Assembly: GCA_022824145.1 (NCBI GenBank)
Contig: JAJEAY010000145.1
Span: 1 to 58,188 of the forward strand
DNA: 58,188 nucleotides
Source: Rhodobacter sp.
Lineage (GTDB): Bacteria; Pseudomonadota; Alphaproteobacteria; Rhodobacterales; Rhodobacteraceae
Direction of reading: 5' to 3'
The translations under genes and the position numbers were made by a program. Below the pieces are notes generated by a model that did no database searches, was not told the DNA's origin, and saw only the letters and a list, made by a program, of their open reading frames with translations. Of this stretch, positions 37,033-47,270 are shown one piece after another; the stretch's first letter is position 1, and each line of letters opens with the position of its first letter.

Positions 37033-37652
37033 CCTGGAATCAACCCCCTGTCCACGAGATACGTCATAACCTCCAGAAGCGGCAAGCCAACTATGGTGAA
37101 ATGATCGCCGTCAATGCGACGGAACAATCTGATTCCTTCCTCTTCGATTTTGTAGCACCCGACAGTGTCGGAAATTCCGGGCCAGTTTCGAACGATATAC
37201 GCGTCCAGGAATTCACTGGACGACCTGCGCATCTGAAGCTCAGCCTTGCCGGTGAACTGCCATACAGACTGACCGGCTTCGCAGACAGAAACGGCCGAAT
37301 ACAGCCGGTGTTTTCGCCCGTTCAGAAAACCAAGCTGTTTTCTTGCGTCCAACCTGTCTTTCGGTTTCGCAAGCACCTTCCCTTCGAATTCCAGAACCTG
37401 ATCGCAGCCGAGTACGATCGCTTCTGGATCGATCTCAGCCGCAGCAAAGGCCTTGCGTTTCGCGAGTTCCATCGCAACTTCATCCGGATCAGAGCCGTTT
37501 TTTTCGAGTGCGGTCCTAATCCTGTCCTCATCAACGCCAACCGGCAGTGTATCGAAGTGCACATCGGCGCAGCGCAGTAGCGACTGACGCGCGGATGATC
37601 CCGACGCTAAAACCAGGCGTTGCGGCACTTGATAACCCCGTGGAAAAATCAT
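37029..37652 (-). CDS. maf: Maf-type nucleotide pyrophosphatase
   Basis: A 207-residue Maf/YceF-family house-cleaning NTP pyrophosphatase. LVLASGSSARQSLL, ELAKRKAFAAA, LGCDQVLEF and SDTVGCYKIEEEG are the family blocks. The position of Gln in GCDQVL (Thr in many Maf) suggests the YceF-like specificity class. I prefer the ATG at 37652, preceded by AAGG and next to the first conserved strand; a longer frame to 37748 would extend into the AT-rich region. First gene of the leftward operon. Confidence 0.93.
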   Translation of the reverse strand: MIFPRGYQVPQRLVLASGSSARQSLLRCADVHFDTLPVGVDEDRIRTALEKNGSDPDEVAMELAKRKAFAAAEIDPEAIVLGCDQVLEFEGKVLAKPKDRLDARKQLGFLNGRKHRLYSAVSVCEAGQSVWQFTGKAELQMRRSSSEFLDAYIVRNWPGISDTVGCYKIEEEGIRLFRRIDGDHFTIVGLPLLEVMTYLVDRGLIPG

Positions 37653-38003
37653 GAACGATACCTTGGACAGATTCTGAATAACAGATGACTCCGATGCTGT
37701 CATCGGCTTCGGAGGGAAATCACCCTGATTCCGGGACTGCCTATCCACTGTGGAAAGAAAATCCCACAGAAGCCTGATTTCTGGGATTCAGCCAATGAGG
37801 AGAATCGACAGATCAAAGTATGTGTATTTATCATTTTGAAAATAAAAGAAAATTTTACATGTCGTCATGTTGATCAAATGAATTGGATGATGGGGACAAT
37901 TATGTGGAAAACCAATTAATTGGAGTTATGAACAGCCTCAACAGATTCATCATCCTTTTCAATTCATTTATTATAGATTGGAACACGAACGAAAGGGTTT
38001 GCC
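37653..38003. other. Candidate chromosomal origin of replication (oriC)
   Basis: An AT-rich gap between divergent maf and hemJ, in the gene neighbourhood where alphaproteobacterial origins are often found, and about 3-6 kb from two parS sites. The strongest AT stretch is about 37820-37925. DnaA-box-like sequences with one mismatch to TTATNCACA: TGTGGAAAA (37903-37911, complement strand) and TTATGAACA (37926-37934); weaker ones at 37741, 37749 and 37821. The palindrome CCAATTAATTGG (37911-37922) and three GANTC sites (37785, 37802, 37944) are also present. No perfect DnaA box was found. Confidence 0.4.
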
Positions 38004-38456
38004 ATGAACGCCACGTTAGCTCTGATCTACCCATGGGTGAAAGCTCTGCACATAATTTCGGTCATGGCTTGGATGGCAGGATTGTTCTACCTGCCAAGGC
38101 TGTTTGTCTATCACGCAGGGACGGTCGCTAAAGACAGCGACACCGACCGGCTGTTTGCCGTAATGGAACTGCGTCTGTTACGGGTCATTATGAATCCTGC
38201 GATGATTGCGGCTTGGATGTTCGGAGTTCTGTTGGCGATTACTCCCGGCGTCGTGGACTGGTCAACGATATGGCCTTGGACAAAGGCAGCTGGTATCCTC
38301 GCGATGACCTGGTTCCATCACTGGCTTGCCTTAAGAAGGAAAGATTTCGCTGCCGGAATGAACAAGTGCACAGAACGGCAGTTTCGGTTTATGAATGAGA
38401 TTCCAACGGTTTTGCTTATCCTGATAGTTGTTTCTGTCATTGTAAGGCCGTTCTGA
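38004..38456 (+). CDS. hemJ: Protoporphyrinogen oxidase HemJ
   Basis: A 150-residue membrane protein with four helices (about 7-27, 55-79, 85-105, 130-149). ALHIISVMAWMAGLFYLPRLFVYH contains the conserved His that binds heme, and MTWFHHWLALRRKDF the conserved Lys region. HemJ oxidises protoporphyrinogen IX in organisms lacking HemG/HemY. Start ATG at 38004 after GAAAGGG. It is followed by rho after 252 bases. Confidence 0.94.
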   Translation: MNATLALIYPWVKALHIISVMAWMAGLFYLPRLFVYHAGTVAKDSDTDRLFAVMELRLLRVIMNPAMIAAWMFGVLLAITPGVVDWSTIWPWTKAAGILAMTWFHHWLALRRKDFAAGMNKCTERQFRFMNEIPTVLLILIVVSVIVRPF

Positions 38457-38708
38457 AGGATTCCATCCGTTAAAGGCAGTATCTGAGTCTTCCCGATGGA
38501 CTGGTTGAAATCTCGCAGTTGCCGGTGCTCAGATGGTTGGGAAACCTGTTCCGGCCCAGTAATCTGCGACTTGGGACTCCTCGTTCTGAAAGATTGCTTT
38601 TCTTGAATTGACAATGGGTGCGCAGGCCGGTAATGAACCGCCGTCCGGCCGTCCGGCCGGGAACTTTCCCAGATTAGGCAGCGACCTAGGGCCATTGCGC
38701 CCGAACCA

Positions 38709-39992
38709 ATGGATTTTGTCATGAGCAAAGAACGACTGAACCTCGCCGACCTCAAGGCCAAGAGCCCGAAAGATCTTCTGGCCATGGCCGAAGAACTCGA
38801 AATCGAAAACGCGTCGACCATGCGCAAAGGCGATATGATGTTCCAGATACTCAAGGAACAGGCCGAAGATGGCTGGGAGATCGGCGGCGATGGTGTCCTT
38901 GAAGTTCTGCAGGACGGATTCGGTTTTCTGAGATCTCCGGAGGCCAATTACCTCCCTGGGCCCGACGATATCTATGTGTCGCCTGATATGATTCGGCAGC
39001 ACAGCCTGCGAACCGGAGATACCGTAGCGGGAATGATCCGGGCACCAGAGGAGAACGAGCGTTATTTTGGCCTGACCAAAGCGGAGGAAATCAACTTTGA
39101 GGAGCCGGACCGGGCGCGCCACAAGGTTGCGTTTGACAATCTGACACCGCTTTATCCAGATCAGCGCCTGAAGATGGAAATCGAGGATCCGACCATCAAG
39201 GATCGTTCGGCCCGTGTGATAGATCTGGTTGCGCCAATTGGAAAAGGCCAGCGTTGTCTGATAGTTGCGCCTCCGCGGACGGGCAAGACCGTGCTGCTGC
39301 AGAACATCGCCCACTCAATTGAGGCCAATCATCCGGAGTGCTATCTGATCGTACTTCTGATTGATGAACGCCCCGAGGAAGTCACGGACATGCAGCGGTC
39401 AGTCAAAGGCGAGGTGATTTCTTCAACCTTCGATGAGCCAGCGACGCGGCATGTGGCGGTAAGCGACATGGTTATCGAGAAGGCCAAACGTCTCATAGAA
39501 CACAAGCGGGACGTGGTGATCCTGCTGGATTCGATCACCCGGTTGGGAAGGGCCTTCAACACCGTGGTTCCGTCGTCTGGGAAAGTCCTTACAGGCGGAG
39601 TCGACGCGAACGCCCTGCAGCGGCCAAAACGGTTCTTTGGCGCCGCCCGGAACATTGAGGAAGGTGGCTCCCTGACAATCATCGCAACGGCCCTGATTGA
39701 TACAGGAAGCCGGATGGACGAAGTAATTTTTGAGGAATTCAAAGGCACCGGCAACAGCGAAATCGTGCTTGACCGTAAGGTTGCTGACAAACGGGTCTAT
39801 CCGTCGATAGACATCCTCAAATCCGGAACCAGGAAAGAGGATCTGCTCGTCGACCGGATCGACCTGCAGAAGACATTCGTTCTTCGCCGCATCCTGAATC
39901 CAATGGGAACCACCGACGCAATCGAGTTTCTCCTGTCGAAGCTGAAACAGACCAAAACGAACTCCGATTTCTTCGACTCGATGAATGCTTGA
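38709..39992 (+). CDS. rho: Transcription termination factor Rho
   Basis: A 427-residue hexameric RNA helicase. N-terminal Rho-N domain ([20 protein letters not shown]), cold-shock-like RNA-binding domain ([30 protein letters not shown]), then the ATPase with Walker [21 protein letters not shown], and the Q- and R-loop regions ([36 protein letters not shown]). An ATG at 38721 (MSKERLNL) is an equally likely start; neither has a strong ribosome site. The 252-base leader is long enough for the autoregulation known for rho. Confidence 0.97.
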   Translation: MDFVMSKERLNLADLKAKSPKDLLAMAEELEIENASTMRKGDMMFQILKEQAEDGWEIGGDGVLEVLQDGFGFLRSPEANYLPGPDDIYVSPDMIRQHSLRTGDTVAGMIRAPEENERYFGLTKAEEINFEEPDRARHKVAFDNLTPLYPDQRLKMEIEDPTIKDRSARVIDLVAPIGKGQRCLIVAPPRTGKTVLLQNIAHSIEANHPECYLIVLLIDERPEEVTDMQRSVKGEVISSTFDEPATRHVAVSDMVIEKAKRLIEHKRDVVILLDSITRLGRAFNTVVPSSGKVLTGGVDANALQRPKRFFGAARNIEEGGSLTIIATALIDTGSRMDEVIFEEFKGTGNSEIVLDRKVADKRVYPSIDILKSGTRKEDLLVDRIDLQKTFVLRRILNPMGTTDAIEFLLSKLKQTKTNSDFFDSMNA

Positions 39993-40015
39993 GGGCATGC
40001 CACCGGACTGACGCC

Positions 40016-41299
40016 ATGGACACAATCTATGCGCTGGCTTCCGCCCGAGGCAAAGCAGGCGTGGCGGTCATCAGGGTTTCAGGTTCGCATGCACATGACG
40101 CGGGCAGGTGTCTTGCGGGCTCGCTGCCTGACTGGCGCAGGGCAGGGGTTCGTATTCTGCGAACCTCCCAAGGAGACGCGCTGGACGAAGCCTTGGTGCT
40201 TGCCTTTGAAAAAGGCGCCAGCTTCACCGGCGAGAAAGTCGTGGAATTCCATATACATGGTGGAGCTGCAGTTTCGGCGGCCGTCCTAAGGGCGCTCGGT
40301 GAACTGAACGGTCTCCGGCCTGCGGAGCCAGGCGAATTTAGCCGACGGGCACTGGAAAACGACTGCCTGGATCTGTCGCAGGTGGAAGGACTCGGAGATC
40401 TGATCGAAGCGGAAACGGAGGCGCAGCGACGGCAGGCAATGAATGTCTATTCGGGTCGGTTGGGTGCGAAGATCAGGGAATGGCGAGACCAGCTGGTCCG
40501 CGCAGCTGCCCTTCTGACCGCGGCAATCGACTTCGCCGATGAAGATGTACCTGATAGCGTATCCCGGGAAGCAATGCATGTTCTTGAGTCGCTGCGGAAA
40601 GACCTGAAAGACGAAATTGCGGGCGCTTCGGTCGCCGAGCGGCTGCGGAGCGGGTTTGAAGTAGCGATCATCGGCCCGCCCAATGTCGGGAAGTCCACCC
40701 TCCTTAACTGGCTGGCAGGGCGCGAGGCGGCAATTACCTCTGAATTGGCCGGGACAACGCGGGATGTGATCGAGGTCCATATGGATATAGACGGGTTGCC
40801 CGTAACGTTTTTGGATACGGCTGGCCTTAGGGAAAGCGGCGATAGGATCGAGCGCATCGGAATTGAGCGTACCAAGTCACGAGCGACGCAGGCGGACCTT
40901 CGGGTTTTTCTGACGTTGGATGGAAGGACGGACCGGTCCCTGGTGTCGGATGAAGACATAACTGTTATTGGCAAGGCTGACACGCATGCGCAGCCGAACG
41001 GTGTTTCCGGCCTGACCGGCAAGGGCGTCGAGGAACTCATCGGCAGAATTGCCAAAATCCTTGAATGCAGAGTTGCGGGGATCGGGAATGCGATACGGGA
41101 GCGGCACCGGATTTCCCTGGAAAACGCAGTAGTTTCGCTAGGGGTGGCGCATGCGGAGATGGCCTCAGGCCAGAACCGCGTGGAAATTGCGGCAGAGGAA
41201 ATCCGAAACGCGATGCATGCGCTCGATTCAGTTGTTGGCAGAACCGGCATTGAGGATATACTGGATGAAATCTTCTCGCGGTTCTGTATTGGCAAGTGA
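40016..41299 (+). CDS. mnmE: tRNA-modification GTPase MnmE
   Basis: With MnmG it adds the aminomethyl or carboxymethylaminomethyl group to wobble uridine 34. 427 residues: N-terminal folate-binding domain ([22 protein letters not shown]), helical domain, inserted G domain ([11 protein letters not shown], switch II DTAGLRE) and the C-terminal FCIGK with the essential Cys. ATG at 40016; the frame extends 9 codons upstream without merit. mnmG starts 4 bases after the stop. Confidence 0.97.
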   Translation: MDTIYALASARGKAGVAVIRVSGSHAHDAGRCLAGSLPDWRRAGVRILRTSQGDALDEALVLAFEKGASFTGEKVVEFHIHGGAAVSAAVLRALGELNGLRPAEPGEFSRRALENDCLDLSQVEGLGDLIEAETEAQRRQAMNVYSGRLGAKIREWRDQLVRAAALLTAAIDFADEDVPDSVSREAMHVLESLRKDLKDEIAGASVAERLRSGFEVAIIGPPNVGKSTLLNWLAGREAAITSELAGTTRDVIEVHMDIDGLPVTFLDTAGLRESGDRIERIGIERTKSRATQADLRVFLTLDGRTDRSLVSDEDITVIGKADTHAQPNGVSGLTGKGVEELIGRIAKILECRVAGIGNAIRERHRISLENAVVSLGVAHAEMASGQNRVEIAAEEIRNAMHALDSVVGRTGIEDILDEIFSRFCIGK

Positions 41300-41303
41300 A
41301 GGA

Positions 41304-43181
41304 ATGTTTCACGTGAAACACCGTCAGTTCGATGTAATCGTGGTCGGTGGTGGCCATGCCGGTGTGGAGGCCGCCCACGCCGCGCATAGACTTGGCGCTC
41401 GGACCGCCTTGGTCACGATCAACCGCGAAAACCTCGGCGTGATGTCATGCAATCCCGCAATTGGAGGTCTGGGCAAGGGACACCTGGTCCGCGAGATCGA
41501 CGCTCTTGACGGCGTAATGGGAATTGCTGCTGACAGGGCTGGCATTCAGTTCAGGCTGCTCAACCGGCGCAAAGGGCCTGCGGTCCAAGGACCGAGAGCC
41601 CAGGAGGACCGAGACCTTTACAGAGCAGCGGTTTCGGAAGCTGTTGAATCTGCGCCGAACATTCAGATTGTTCTCGGTGAAGTGGTCGATCTCGCTGTCA
41701 GCGGCGAACGTGTCCAGGGCGTCATTCTCGATGACGGATCGGAGCTTCGCGCTGGTGCCGTTGTGCTGTCGGCTGGAACGTTCCTGCGTGGCGTAATCCA
41801 TATCGGTGAGGTTCGCCGCGAGGGCGGGCGCTGGGGTGACCGGCCCTCCGCGCGGTTGGGACAGCGGCTGGAGTCTTTTGGACTGAATATGGGACGCCTG
41901 AAAACCGGGACACCGCCACGGCTGGACCGCCAAACCATTGACTGGTCCCGGGTCGACATGCAGCCGGGCGATGACGAACCTTCGCTGTTCTCGTTTATGT
42001 CCCGGTGCCCAGCAGCCCAACAGGTTTCCTGCGGCATCACGCACACTAACAGCGCCACCCATGCGATCATCCGGAAGAATATCGGCCGATCAGCAATGTA
42101 CAGCGGTCGAATTGGAGGGACTGGTCCAAGATACTGTCCTTCTGTCGAAGACAAGGTGGTGCGGTTTCCGGACAAGGGATCACATCAGATATTTCTGGAA
42201 CCGGAAGGGCTGGACAGCGAAGTCATTTACCCGAACGGGATCTCAACCTCACTGCCAGTGGAAGTTCAGGAGGATTATGTCGCTTCGATTCAGGGGCTTG
42301 AGGGGGCCCGTATCCTTCAGCCTGGCTACGCTATTGAATACGACTACATGGATCCAAGATCCCTGAAGCCGACGCTTGAACTGAGGGATGTACCGGGATT
42401 TTTTCTCGCAGGCCAGGTGAATGGCACCACAGGTTATGAAGAGGCGGCGGCCCAGGGACTTGTTGCGGGCCTGAACGCAGCGCGGGCGGCCTGGGACCTG
42501 GAGCCAGTCCTGTTTTCGCGGACGACCTCGTATATCGGGGTTCTGATTGACGACCTCATTACACACGGGGTCAGCGAACCGTATCGGATGTTCACGTCCC
42601 GGGCGGAGTATCGCCTGTCGCTTCGTGCGGATAACGCGGACCAGCGGCTCACGCCGGTTGGAGGAACCATCGGTTGCGTCAGCGACAGACGACTGGATGC
42701 ATTTGGAAAGAAAATGGATCAAATCGAACGCTGCAGGGAAGCTCTTTCCGCGCATGCTTACTCGCCAAAGGAGCTTGCCAGTGCCGGATTCAAGGTAAGG
42801 GAAGACGGAAAACGGAGAACGGGAATGGATCTGCTTTCGTTTCCGGACGTAAGCTATGGAGATCTGGTCGCACTTGACCCGGCTCTTGAGCGATTCGACC
42901 GATCCACTCGGCAGCAGGTTGAACGGGATGCGCTCTATTCCAGCTATATAGACAGGCAGAGTAAGGAGATTGCATCGCTTTCACGGGACGAAGCCTTGGA
43001 AATTCCTTCCGGATTCAACTTTGATGGCATCTCGGGCATTTCGAACGAGATAAAGGAAAAACTGTGCCGCATCCGACCGGTTTCTCTTGGACAGGCTTCC
43101 CGAATCGAAGGAATGACACCGGCGGCGCTGACACTCCTGCTGGCCAGAATCCGCCAGGACAGTCGACGGAAATCGGCTTGA
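41304..43181 (+). CDS. mnmG: tRNA uridine-5-carboxymethylaminomethyl modification enzyme MnmG
   Basis: FAD-dependent partner of MnmE. 625 residues. FAD-binding [15 protein letters not shown], then [14 protein letters not shown], the second motif around TGTPPRLD, and C-terminal helical domain ([13 protein letters not shown]). The start is ATG at 41304, where the first codons ATG TTT CAC GTG AAA CA spell MFHVKH and contain a complete parS site; an upstream reading through mnmE exists but is not needed. Overlaps rsmG by 4 bases if rsmG starts at 43178. Confidence 0.97.
   Translation: MFHVKHRQFDVIVVGGGHAGVEAAHAAHRLGARTALVTINRENLGVMSCNPAIGGLGKGHLVREIDALDGVMGIAADRAGIQFRLLNRRKGPAVQGPRAQEDRDLYRAAVSEAVESAPNIQIVLGEVVDLAVSGERVQGVILDDGSELRAGAVVLSAGTFLRGVIHIGEVRREGGRWGDRPSARLGQRLESFGLNMGRLKTGTPPRLDRQTIDWSRVDMQPGDDEPSLFSFMSRCPAAQQVSCGITHTNSATHAIIRKNIGRSAMYSGRIGGTGPRYCPSVEDKVVRFPDKGSHQIFLEPEGLDSEVIYPNGISTSLPVEVQEDYVASIQGLEGARILQPGYAIEYDYMDPRSLKPTLELRDVPGFFLAGQVNGTTGYEEAAAQGLVAGLNAARAAWDLEPVLFSRTTSYIGVLIDDLITHGVSEPYRMFTSRAEYRLSLRADNADQRLTPVGGTIGCVSDRRLDAFGKKMDQIERCREALSAHAYSPKELASAGFKVREDGKRRTGMDLLSFPDVSYGDLVALDPALERFDRSTRQQVERDALYSSYIDRQSKEIASLSRDEALEIPSGFNFDGISGISNEIKEKLCRIRPVSLGQASRIEGMTPAALTLLLARIRQDSRRKSA
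41305..41320. promoter_or_regulatory. parS: parS centromere site 1, inside mnmG start
   Basis: The perfect 16-bp palindrome TGTTTCACGTGAAACA, identical to the bacterial consensus bound by chromosomal ParB, forms codons 1-6 of mnmG. Confidence 0.96.
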
Positions 43182-43810
43182 GGGACTCCGCTGGGCCCGA
43201 GGATTTCCGGCAGCGTTTCAATGTTTCACGTGAAACAATGGATCGGCTTCGGCTCTACGAGGATCTTCTGAGGAGGTGGAATCCAGCGATAAACCTGGTC
43301 TCCGCCTCGACTCTGCCTGCCATATGGAGCCGTCACTTCGCAGATTCCGCGCAGGCGTATTTCATTGCATCGCCAGAGTCCGGTCGCTGGATCGATCTTG
43401 GCTCCGGCGGCGGCTTTCCGGGAGCGGTGGCTGCCATTCTCGCTTCTGAGTTCTCGCCCCGGACATCGGTGTCCTGCATAGACAGTGACCTCCGGAAGTG
43501 TGAATTCATCCGCACCGCTTCCCGTAGCCTTGGAGTTCCGATTTCGGTGCGTTCGCAGAGAATAGAGGATGTCCCGTCACAGAATGCTGATTTTGTATCT
43601 GCGCGGGCAGTGGCGCCTCTCCCGAAGCTTCTTGGCTTTGTCCATCGTCATCTTTCGGAGTCAGGTATAGCGGTACTCCACAAGGGTACCGGTGCCGATA
43701 AGGAGATCGAAACGGCGCTTGAACTTTGGCGATTCAAGGTCGAGAAACACCCAAGTCTCTCGAACCCGGATTCCTTCATACTTCGGATAGGAGGTCTCGC
43801 AATTGGTTGA
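43178..43810 (+). CDS. rsmG: 16S rRNA (guanine-527-N7)-methyltransferase RsmG
   Basis: 210 residues, methylating G527 of 16S rRNA. SAM motif [14 protein letters not shown], preceded by [17 protein letters not shown], the RsmG signature. The conserved N-terminal FNVSRET is encoded by the second parS site, so translation must begin upstream of 43222. No ATG is available there except one deep inside mnmG (43064); TTG at 43178, overlapping the mnmG stop, is the most economical start. ATG at 43238 would remove the conserved FNVSRET. Confidence 0.93.
   Translation: MRDSAGPEDFRQRFNVSRETMDRLRLYEDLLRRWNPAINLVSASTLPAIWSRHFADSAQAYFIASPESGRWIDLGSGGGFPGAVAAILASEFSPRTSVSCIDSDLRKCEFIRTASRSLGVPISVRSQRIEDVPSQNADFVSARAVAPLPKLLGFVHRHLSESGIAVLHKGTGADKEIETALELWRFKVEKHPSLSNPDSFILRIGGLAIG
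43222..43237. promoter_or_regulatory. parS: parS centromere site 2, inside rsmG
   Basis: Second perfect copy of TGTTTCACGTGAAACA, here encoding NVSRET in the frame of rsmG. It lies 1.9 kb from the first copy and about 0.6 kb before parA. Confidence 0.96.
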
Positions 43811-44624
43811 CCAGCCCTCCGCACCACCAAAGATCATTGCTCTCGCCAATCAAAAAGGCGGAGTCGGAAAGACGACGACTGCGATCAATCTTGGCGCAGC
43901 GTTGGCCGAGGCAGGATACAGGGTTCTTCTTGTCGACATCGATCCACAGGGAAACGCCTCTACTGGCCTGGGACTTTATACCCAGGACCGCCATCTCACG
44001 AGTTATGAACTGTTACTGGAAAGCCTGCCGGTTCAAGATGTCATTTACGGTACGGAGGTCAGCGGCCTCTCCATCATTCCGTCTACGGCTGACTTAAGCT
44101 CGGCCGACCTTGACCTTAGCTCAAACAGCCAACGAAGTGTCCTGCTCCGTCAAGCGCTGAGGCGAAACGATATGAATGATGCTGGATTCGACTTCATTTT
44201 GATTGACTGCCCGCCATCATTGGGTCTGTTGACGGTGAACGGGCTTGTTGCTGCGGATTCAGTGCTTGTTCCCCTGCAGTCGGAATTCTACGCGCTGGAA
44301 GGTCTTTCCCAGCTGCTTCTTACCGTTCGGGAGATCCGCAGTTCCGCCAACCCGGATCTAAGGATTGAGGGGGTGCTGATGACGATGGTAGACAGGCGAA
44401 ACAGGCTGTCACGGCAGGTTGAAGCCGATGCCCGCGAAAATCTTGGCGAAATCGTGTTTCAGACGGTCATTCCCAGAAACGTTCGTCTCAGTGAAGCGCC
44501 TTCACACGCCATTCCGGTTTTGGAATACGATACAGGCTCGAAAGGCAGCGAAGCGTATAGAGCGCTGGCACGGGAGCTAGCGACACGGAACCGAAGATTT
44601 GTGCGGGGAAGAAGCCATGGCTGA
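43803..44624 (+). CDS. parA: Chromosome-partitioning ATPase ParA
   Basis: 273-residue Walker-type ATPase that segregates the origin with ParB. Deviant Walker A QKGGVGKTTTAINL with the signature Lys, LLVDIDPQGNASTGLG, and ILIDCPPSLGLLT. The start is TTG at 43803 with AGGAGG 8 bases upstream, overlapping the rsmG stop by 8. parB overlaps its end by 8 bases. Confidence 0.97.
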   Translation: MVDQPSAPPKIIALANQKGGVGKTTTAINLGAALAEAGYRVLLVDIDPQGNASTGLGLYTQDRHLTSYELLLESLPVQDVIYGTEVSGLSIIPSTADLSSADLDLSSNSQRSVLLRQALRRNDMNDAGFDFILIDCPPSLGLLTVNGLVAADSVLVPLQSEFYALEGLSQLLLTVREIRSSANPDLRIEGVLMTMVDRRNRLSRQVEADARENLGEIVFQTVIPRNVRLSEAPSHAIPVLEYDTGSKGSEAYRALARELATRNRRFVRGRSHG

Positions 44625-45504
44625 AAACAGAACTGGACGAAGGGGACTCAACCCGAACCGCGGACTCAAAGCGCTTATCGCTGATACAGGTTCGCGCGAA
44701 CCGCTTCGGCAGACCTCAGCAGGCCAGGAAGTTCCCATTGACAGGTTGGTGCCCAATCCGAATCAGCCTCGAAAGAGCTTCGATCAAGCTGAATTGGAAG
44801 AGCTTGCCAGCTCGGTTCGGGAGAAAGGAATCATTCAGCCGCTGATTGTACGGCCCGATCCAGAAAATGCGGAATTATTCCAGATTGTCGCTGGCGAACG
44901 CCGATGGCGCGCCGCGCAGGCTGCGCAGCTGCACAGGGTTCCTGTGCTTGTGCGTGACTACAGTGACGTGGAAACGCTGGAAATCGGAATGATCGAGAAT
45001 GTCCACCGCTCGGTGCTGAACCCGATTGAGGAAGCGGCTGGATACCAGCAACTCATTGATGAATATGGATTTACTCAGGAAATGGCAGCTGCAGCCCTTA
45101 GCCGCAGCCGCAGCCATGTCGCCAACATGCTACGGTTGCTCAACCTGCCCAAGTTCGTAAAGGAACTGGTGCGGAAGGGTGATCTGTCTGCTGGTCACGC
45201 CCGTGCGTTGCTGACCGCAAACGACCCTGAGGCTATGGCCAGAACTGTCCTGCGCAAAGAGTTGTCGGTTCGTGACACCGAGAGACTTGTTAAACGCGCT
45301 GCAAGCGGACGGACTGCGGTCTCACGTAAACCAGCTACAAAGGATTCTGACACGATTGGACTGGAAGGTGACCTTTCGGCGGCTTTGAGCATGAAGGTTA
45401 CGATCACACACAAGGCAGGCAGTGACTCTGGCCAGATCACGGTTGCCTACCGTACTCTGGAAGACCTTGACCGTCTGTGCTCCCTGCTTTCGTCGGTACG
45501 GTAG
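44617..45504 (+). CDS. parB: Chromosome-partitioning protein ParB
   Basis: 295-residue parS-binding CTPase. N-terminal RGLNPNRGLKALIAD (ParA-interacting region), CTP-binding motif GERRWRAAQ, PIEEAAGYQQL, helix-turn-helix SRSRSHVANMLRLLNLP, and a C-terminal dimerisation domain. It should load at the two parS sites upstream and spread. ATG at 44617; the stop is 6 bases from that of hemW, which converges. Confidence 0.97.
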   Translation: MAENRTGRRGLNPNRGLKALIADTGSREPLRQTSAGQEVPIDRLVPNPNQPRKSFDQAELEELASSVREKGIIQPLIVRPDPENAELFQIVAGERRWRAAQAAQLHRVPVLVRDYSDVETLEIGMIENVHRSVLNPIEEAAGYQQLIDEYGFTQEMAAAALSRSRSHVANMLRLLNLPKFVKELVRKGDLSAGHARALLTANDPEAMARTVLRKELSVRDTERLVKRAASGRTAVSRKPATKDSDTIGLEGDLSAALSMKVTITHKAGSDSGQITVAYRTLEDLDRLCSLLSSVR

Positions 45505-45510
45505 AGATGT

Positions 45511-46704
45511 TCAGGCTTGTTCCTTCAATAGCTCTGCAATGACGGAGTCGAGAACCCGTCGGCCAGTCTTGGTCGCATGCAGTCTTCCACCGCCAAGCAT
45601 TAACAACCCGGAATCTATCAACATGTTGATATTAAGAGAATAATCCGTCTTTCTCCTTAACCTGTCCAAATCAATGCCTTCCGTAAGGCGAAGCCCCATC
45701 ATCAGTGCTTCGGCATCTGTTTCCCTGTCGGTCAGCGAATTGAACTCCGACTCTCCGCTTTTTCCGCTTTCAACCTGATCCAGCCAGGCAGCTGGCGAAA
45801 GCGGTGTGGCCGTGGCGTATCTCGTGCCTTGGTGTGTGAGTCGGCCATGGGCGCCGGGCCCTATGCCTGCGTAATCTCCCGATCTCCAGTAGATCATGTT
45901 GTGGCGCGATTCGGCGTTTGGCTTGGCGTGGTTTGAAATCTCATAGGGCGGAAGCCCGGCAGTGTCGCATAACTCCTGCGTTTCGATAAAGAAATCCGCA
46001 GACATGTCTTCACTTGGCAGTCCAGGAAGAACTCCGCGTGCCAACCGGTCACCGAACGCCGTCCCCGACTCGATTGTGAGCTGGTAGAGTGAAAGATGGT
46101 CAGGCTCCAACGCCAAAGCTTGCCGAAGCTCGACCTTCCAATCCTTCAGCGCTTGGTGCTGACGTCCATAGATCAGGTCAAAGCTCACACGCTCAAAAGT
46201 GTCTCGAGCCACGGATACCGCAGCCAGTGCATCTTCTGCGCTGTGGAGGCGTCCGAGCGCTCTGAGGTCTTCATCGACCAAAGCCTGAACCCCAATTGAA
46301 ACGCGGTTGACGCCCGCGTTTCGGTAACCAGCGAATCGGCGGGCTTCTGTAGATGTTGGATTCGCTTCCAGGGTCACTTCCAGATCGCTTGCCATTGTCC
46401 AAGTCGAGCTGACTGCATCCAGAATGGCTTCGACATGGGAGACGTCCATGAGGCTAGGGGTGCCTCCGCCAAAGTACAACGAGCTGAGAGTCCGGTCACC
46501 GCACTTTGATCCAATGCGATTGATCTCGGCCAGGTATGCCTGTCTCCAGCGAACCTGGTCGATTTTGGCCGAGACGTGGGAATTAAAGTCGCAATATGGA
46601 CACTTCGCCGCGCAGAATGGCCAATGAACGTACAGGCCGAAACCGGCCGTCTGCCAGTTCTCAGGCAATGCAGCCGGTGACCAGCATGGCGAAGGCTCTG
46701 GCAC
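45511..46704 (-). CDS. hemW: HemW heme chaperone (radical SAM)
   Basis: A 397-residue radical SAM protein, formerly called HemN-like oxygen-independent coproporphyrinogen oxidase. CAAKCPYCDF is the HemW version of the CxxxCxxC [4Fe-4S] motif. GGGTPSLM and EANPTSTEARRFAGYRNAGVNRVSIGVQ follow. The start is uncertain: GTG at 46704, or TTG at 46668 which would overlap rdgB by only 8 bases; similarity begins soon after the second. Confidence 0.93.
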   Translation of the reverse strand: MPEPSPCWSPAALPENWQTAGFGLYVHWPFCAAKCPYCDFNSHVSAKIDQVRWRQAYLAEINRIGSKCGDRTLSSLYFGGGTPSLMDVSHVEAILDAVSSTWTMASDLEVTLEANPTSTEARRFAGYRNAGVNRVSIGVQALVDEDLRALGRLHSAEDALAAVSVARDTFERVSFDLIYGRQHQALKDWKVELRQALALEPDHLSLYQLTIESGTAFGDRLARGVLPGLPSEDMSADFFIETQELCDTAGLPPYEISNHAKPNAESRHNMIYWRSGDYAGIGPGAHGRLTHQGTRYATATPLSPAAWLDQVESGKSGESEFNSLTDRETDAEALMMGLRLTEGIDLDRLRRKTDYSLNINMLIDSGLLMLGGGRLHATKTGRRVLDSVIAELLKEQA

Positions 46705-47269
46705 GGTGGCTCATGCTGTGCTTTCTGCGCGGATCCATCTCGCCGAAGGTTTCAGATTCACCTTCAGGAAGAAATACCGGATCAAATCCGAATCCAAGAT
46801 CACCGCGCATTGGCCAAACAACCTGACCTTCGACAACGCCTTCAAATATCTCATCGTGGCCATCGGGCCAGGCGAGACAGAGAGTACACCGGAATTGCGC
46901 CGTTCTTGGCTGCTGCGCGTTGCAGTCCTCAAGAAGACGCTGGACCCGTTCCATCGCCTGCCTGAAGTCCCGACCGCTGCGGGTTGCGGCCCAGTCGGCG
47001 GTATGGACGCCCGGCGCGCCGTCCAGCGCATCAACCGTAATGCCACTGTCGTCTGACAGTGCTGGCAGATGGCTTTCGCGGGCTGCGAAATGCGCCTTGA
47101 TTCGGGCGTTGCCTACAAAGGTGGATTCGGTCTCGACAGGCTCGGCCAGACCGAATTCGCCAACTGAGCGGATTGCGATACCGAACGGTTCAAGCAGGGC
47201 CTGGAACTCGCGGAGTTTTCCCTCGTTATGCGAGGCAATGACCAGTGTGCCGCCATTGAGTCGACGCAT
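46661..47269 (-). CDS. rdgB: XTP/dITP pyrophosphatase RdgB
   Basis: 202 residues, hydrolysing dITP, XTP and related non-canonical nucleotides. LVIASHNEGKLREFQ, ALSDDSGITVDALDGAPGV and GFGFDPVFLPEG, then MSHRARAF, are diagnostic. ATG at 47269, one base after the stop of rph. Middle gene of rph-rdgB-hemW. Confidence 0.96.
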   Translation of the reverse strand: MRRLNGGTLVIASHNEGKLREFQALLEPFGIAIRSVGEFGLAEPVETESTFVGNARIKAHFAARESHLPALSDDSGITVDALDGAPGVHTADWAATRSGRDFRQAMERVQRLLEDCNAQQPRTAQFRCTLCLAWPDGHDEIFEGVVEGQVVWPMRGDLGFGFDPVFLPEGESETFGEMDPRRKHSMSHRARAFAMLVTGCIA

Positions 47270-47270
47270 G

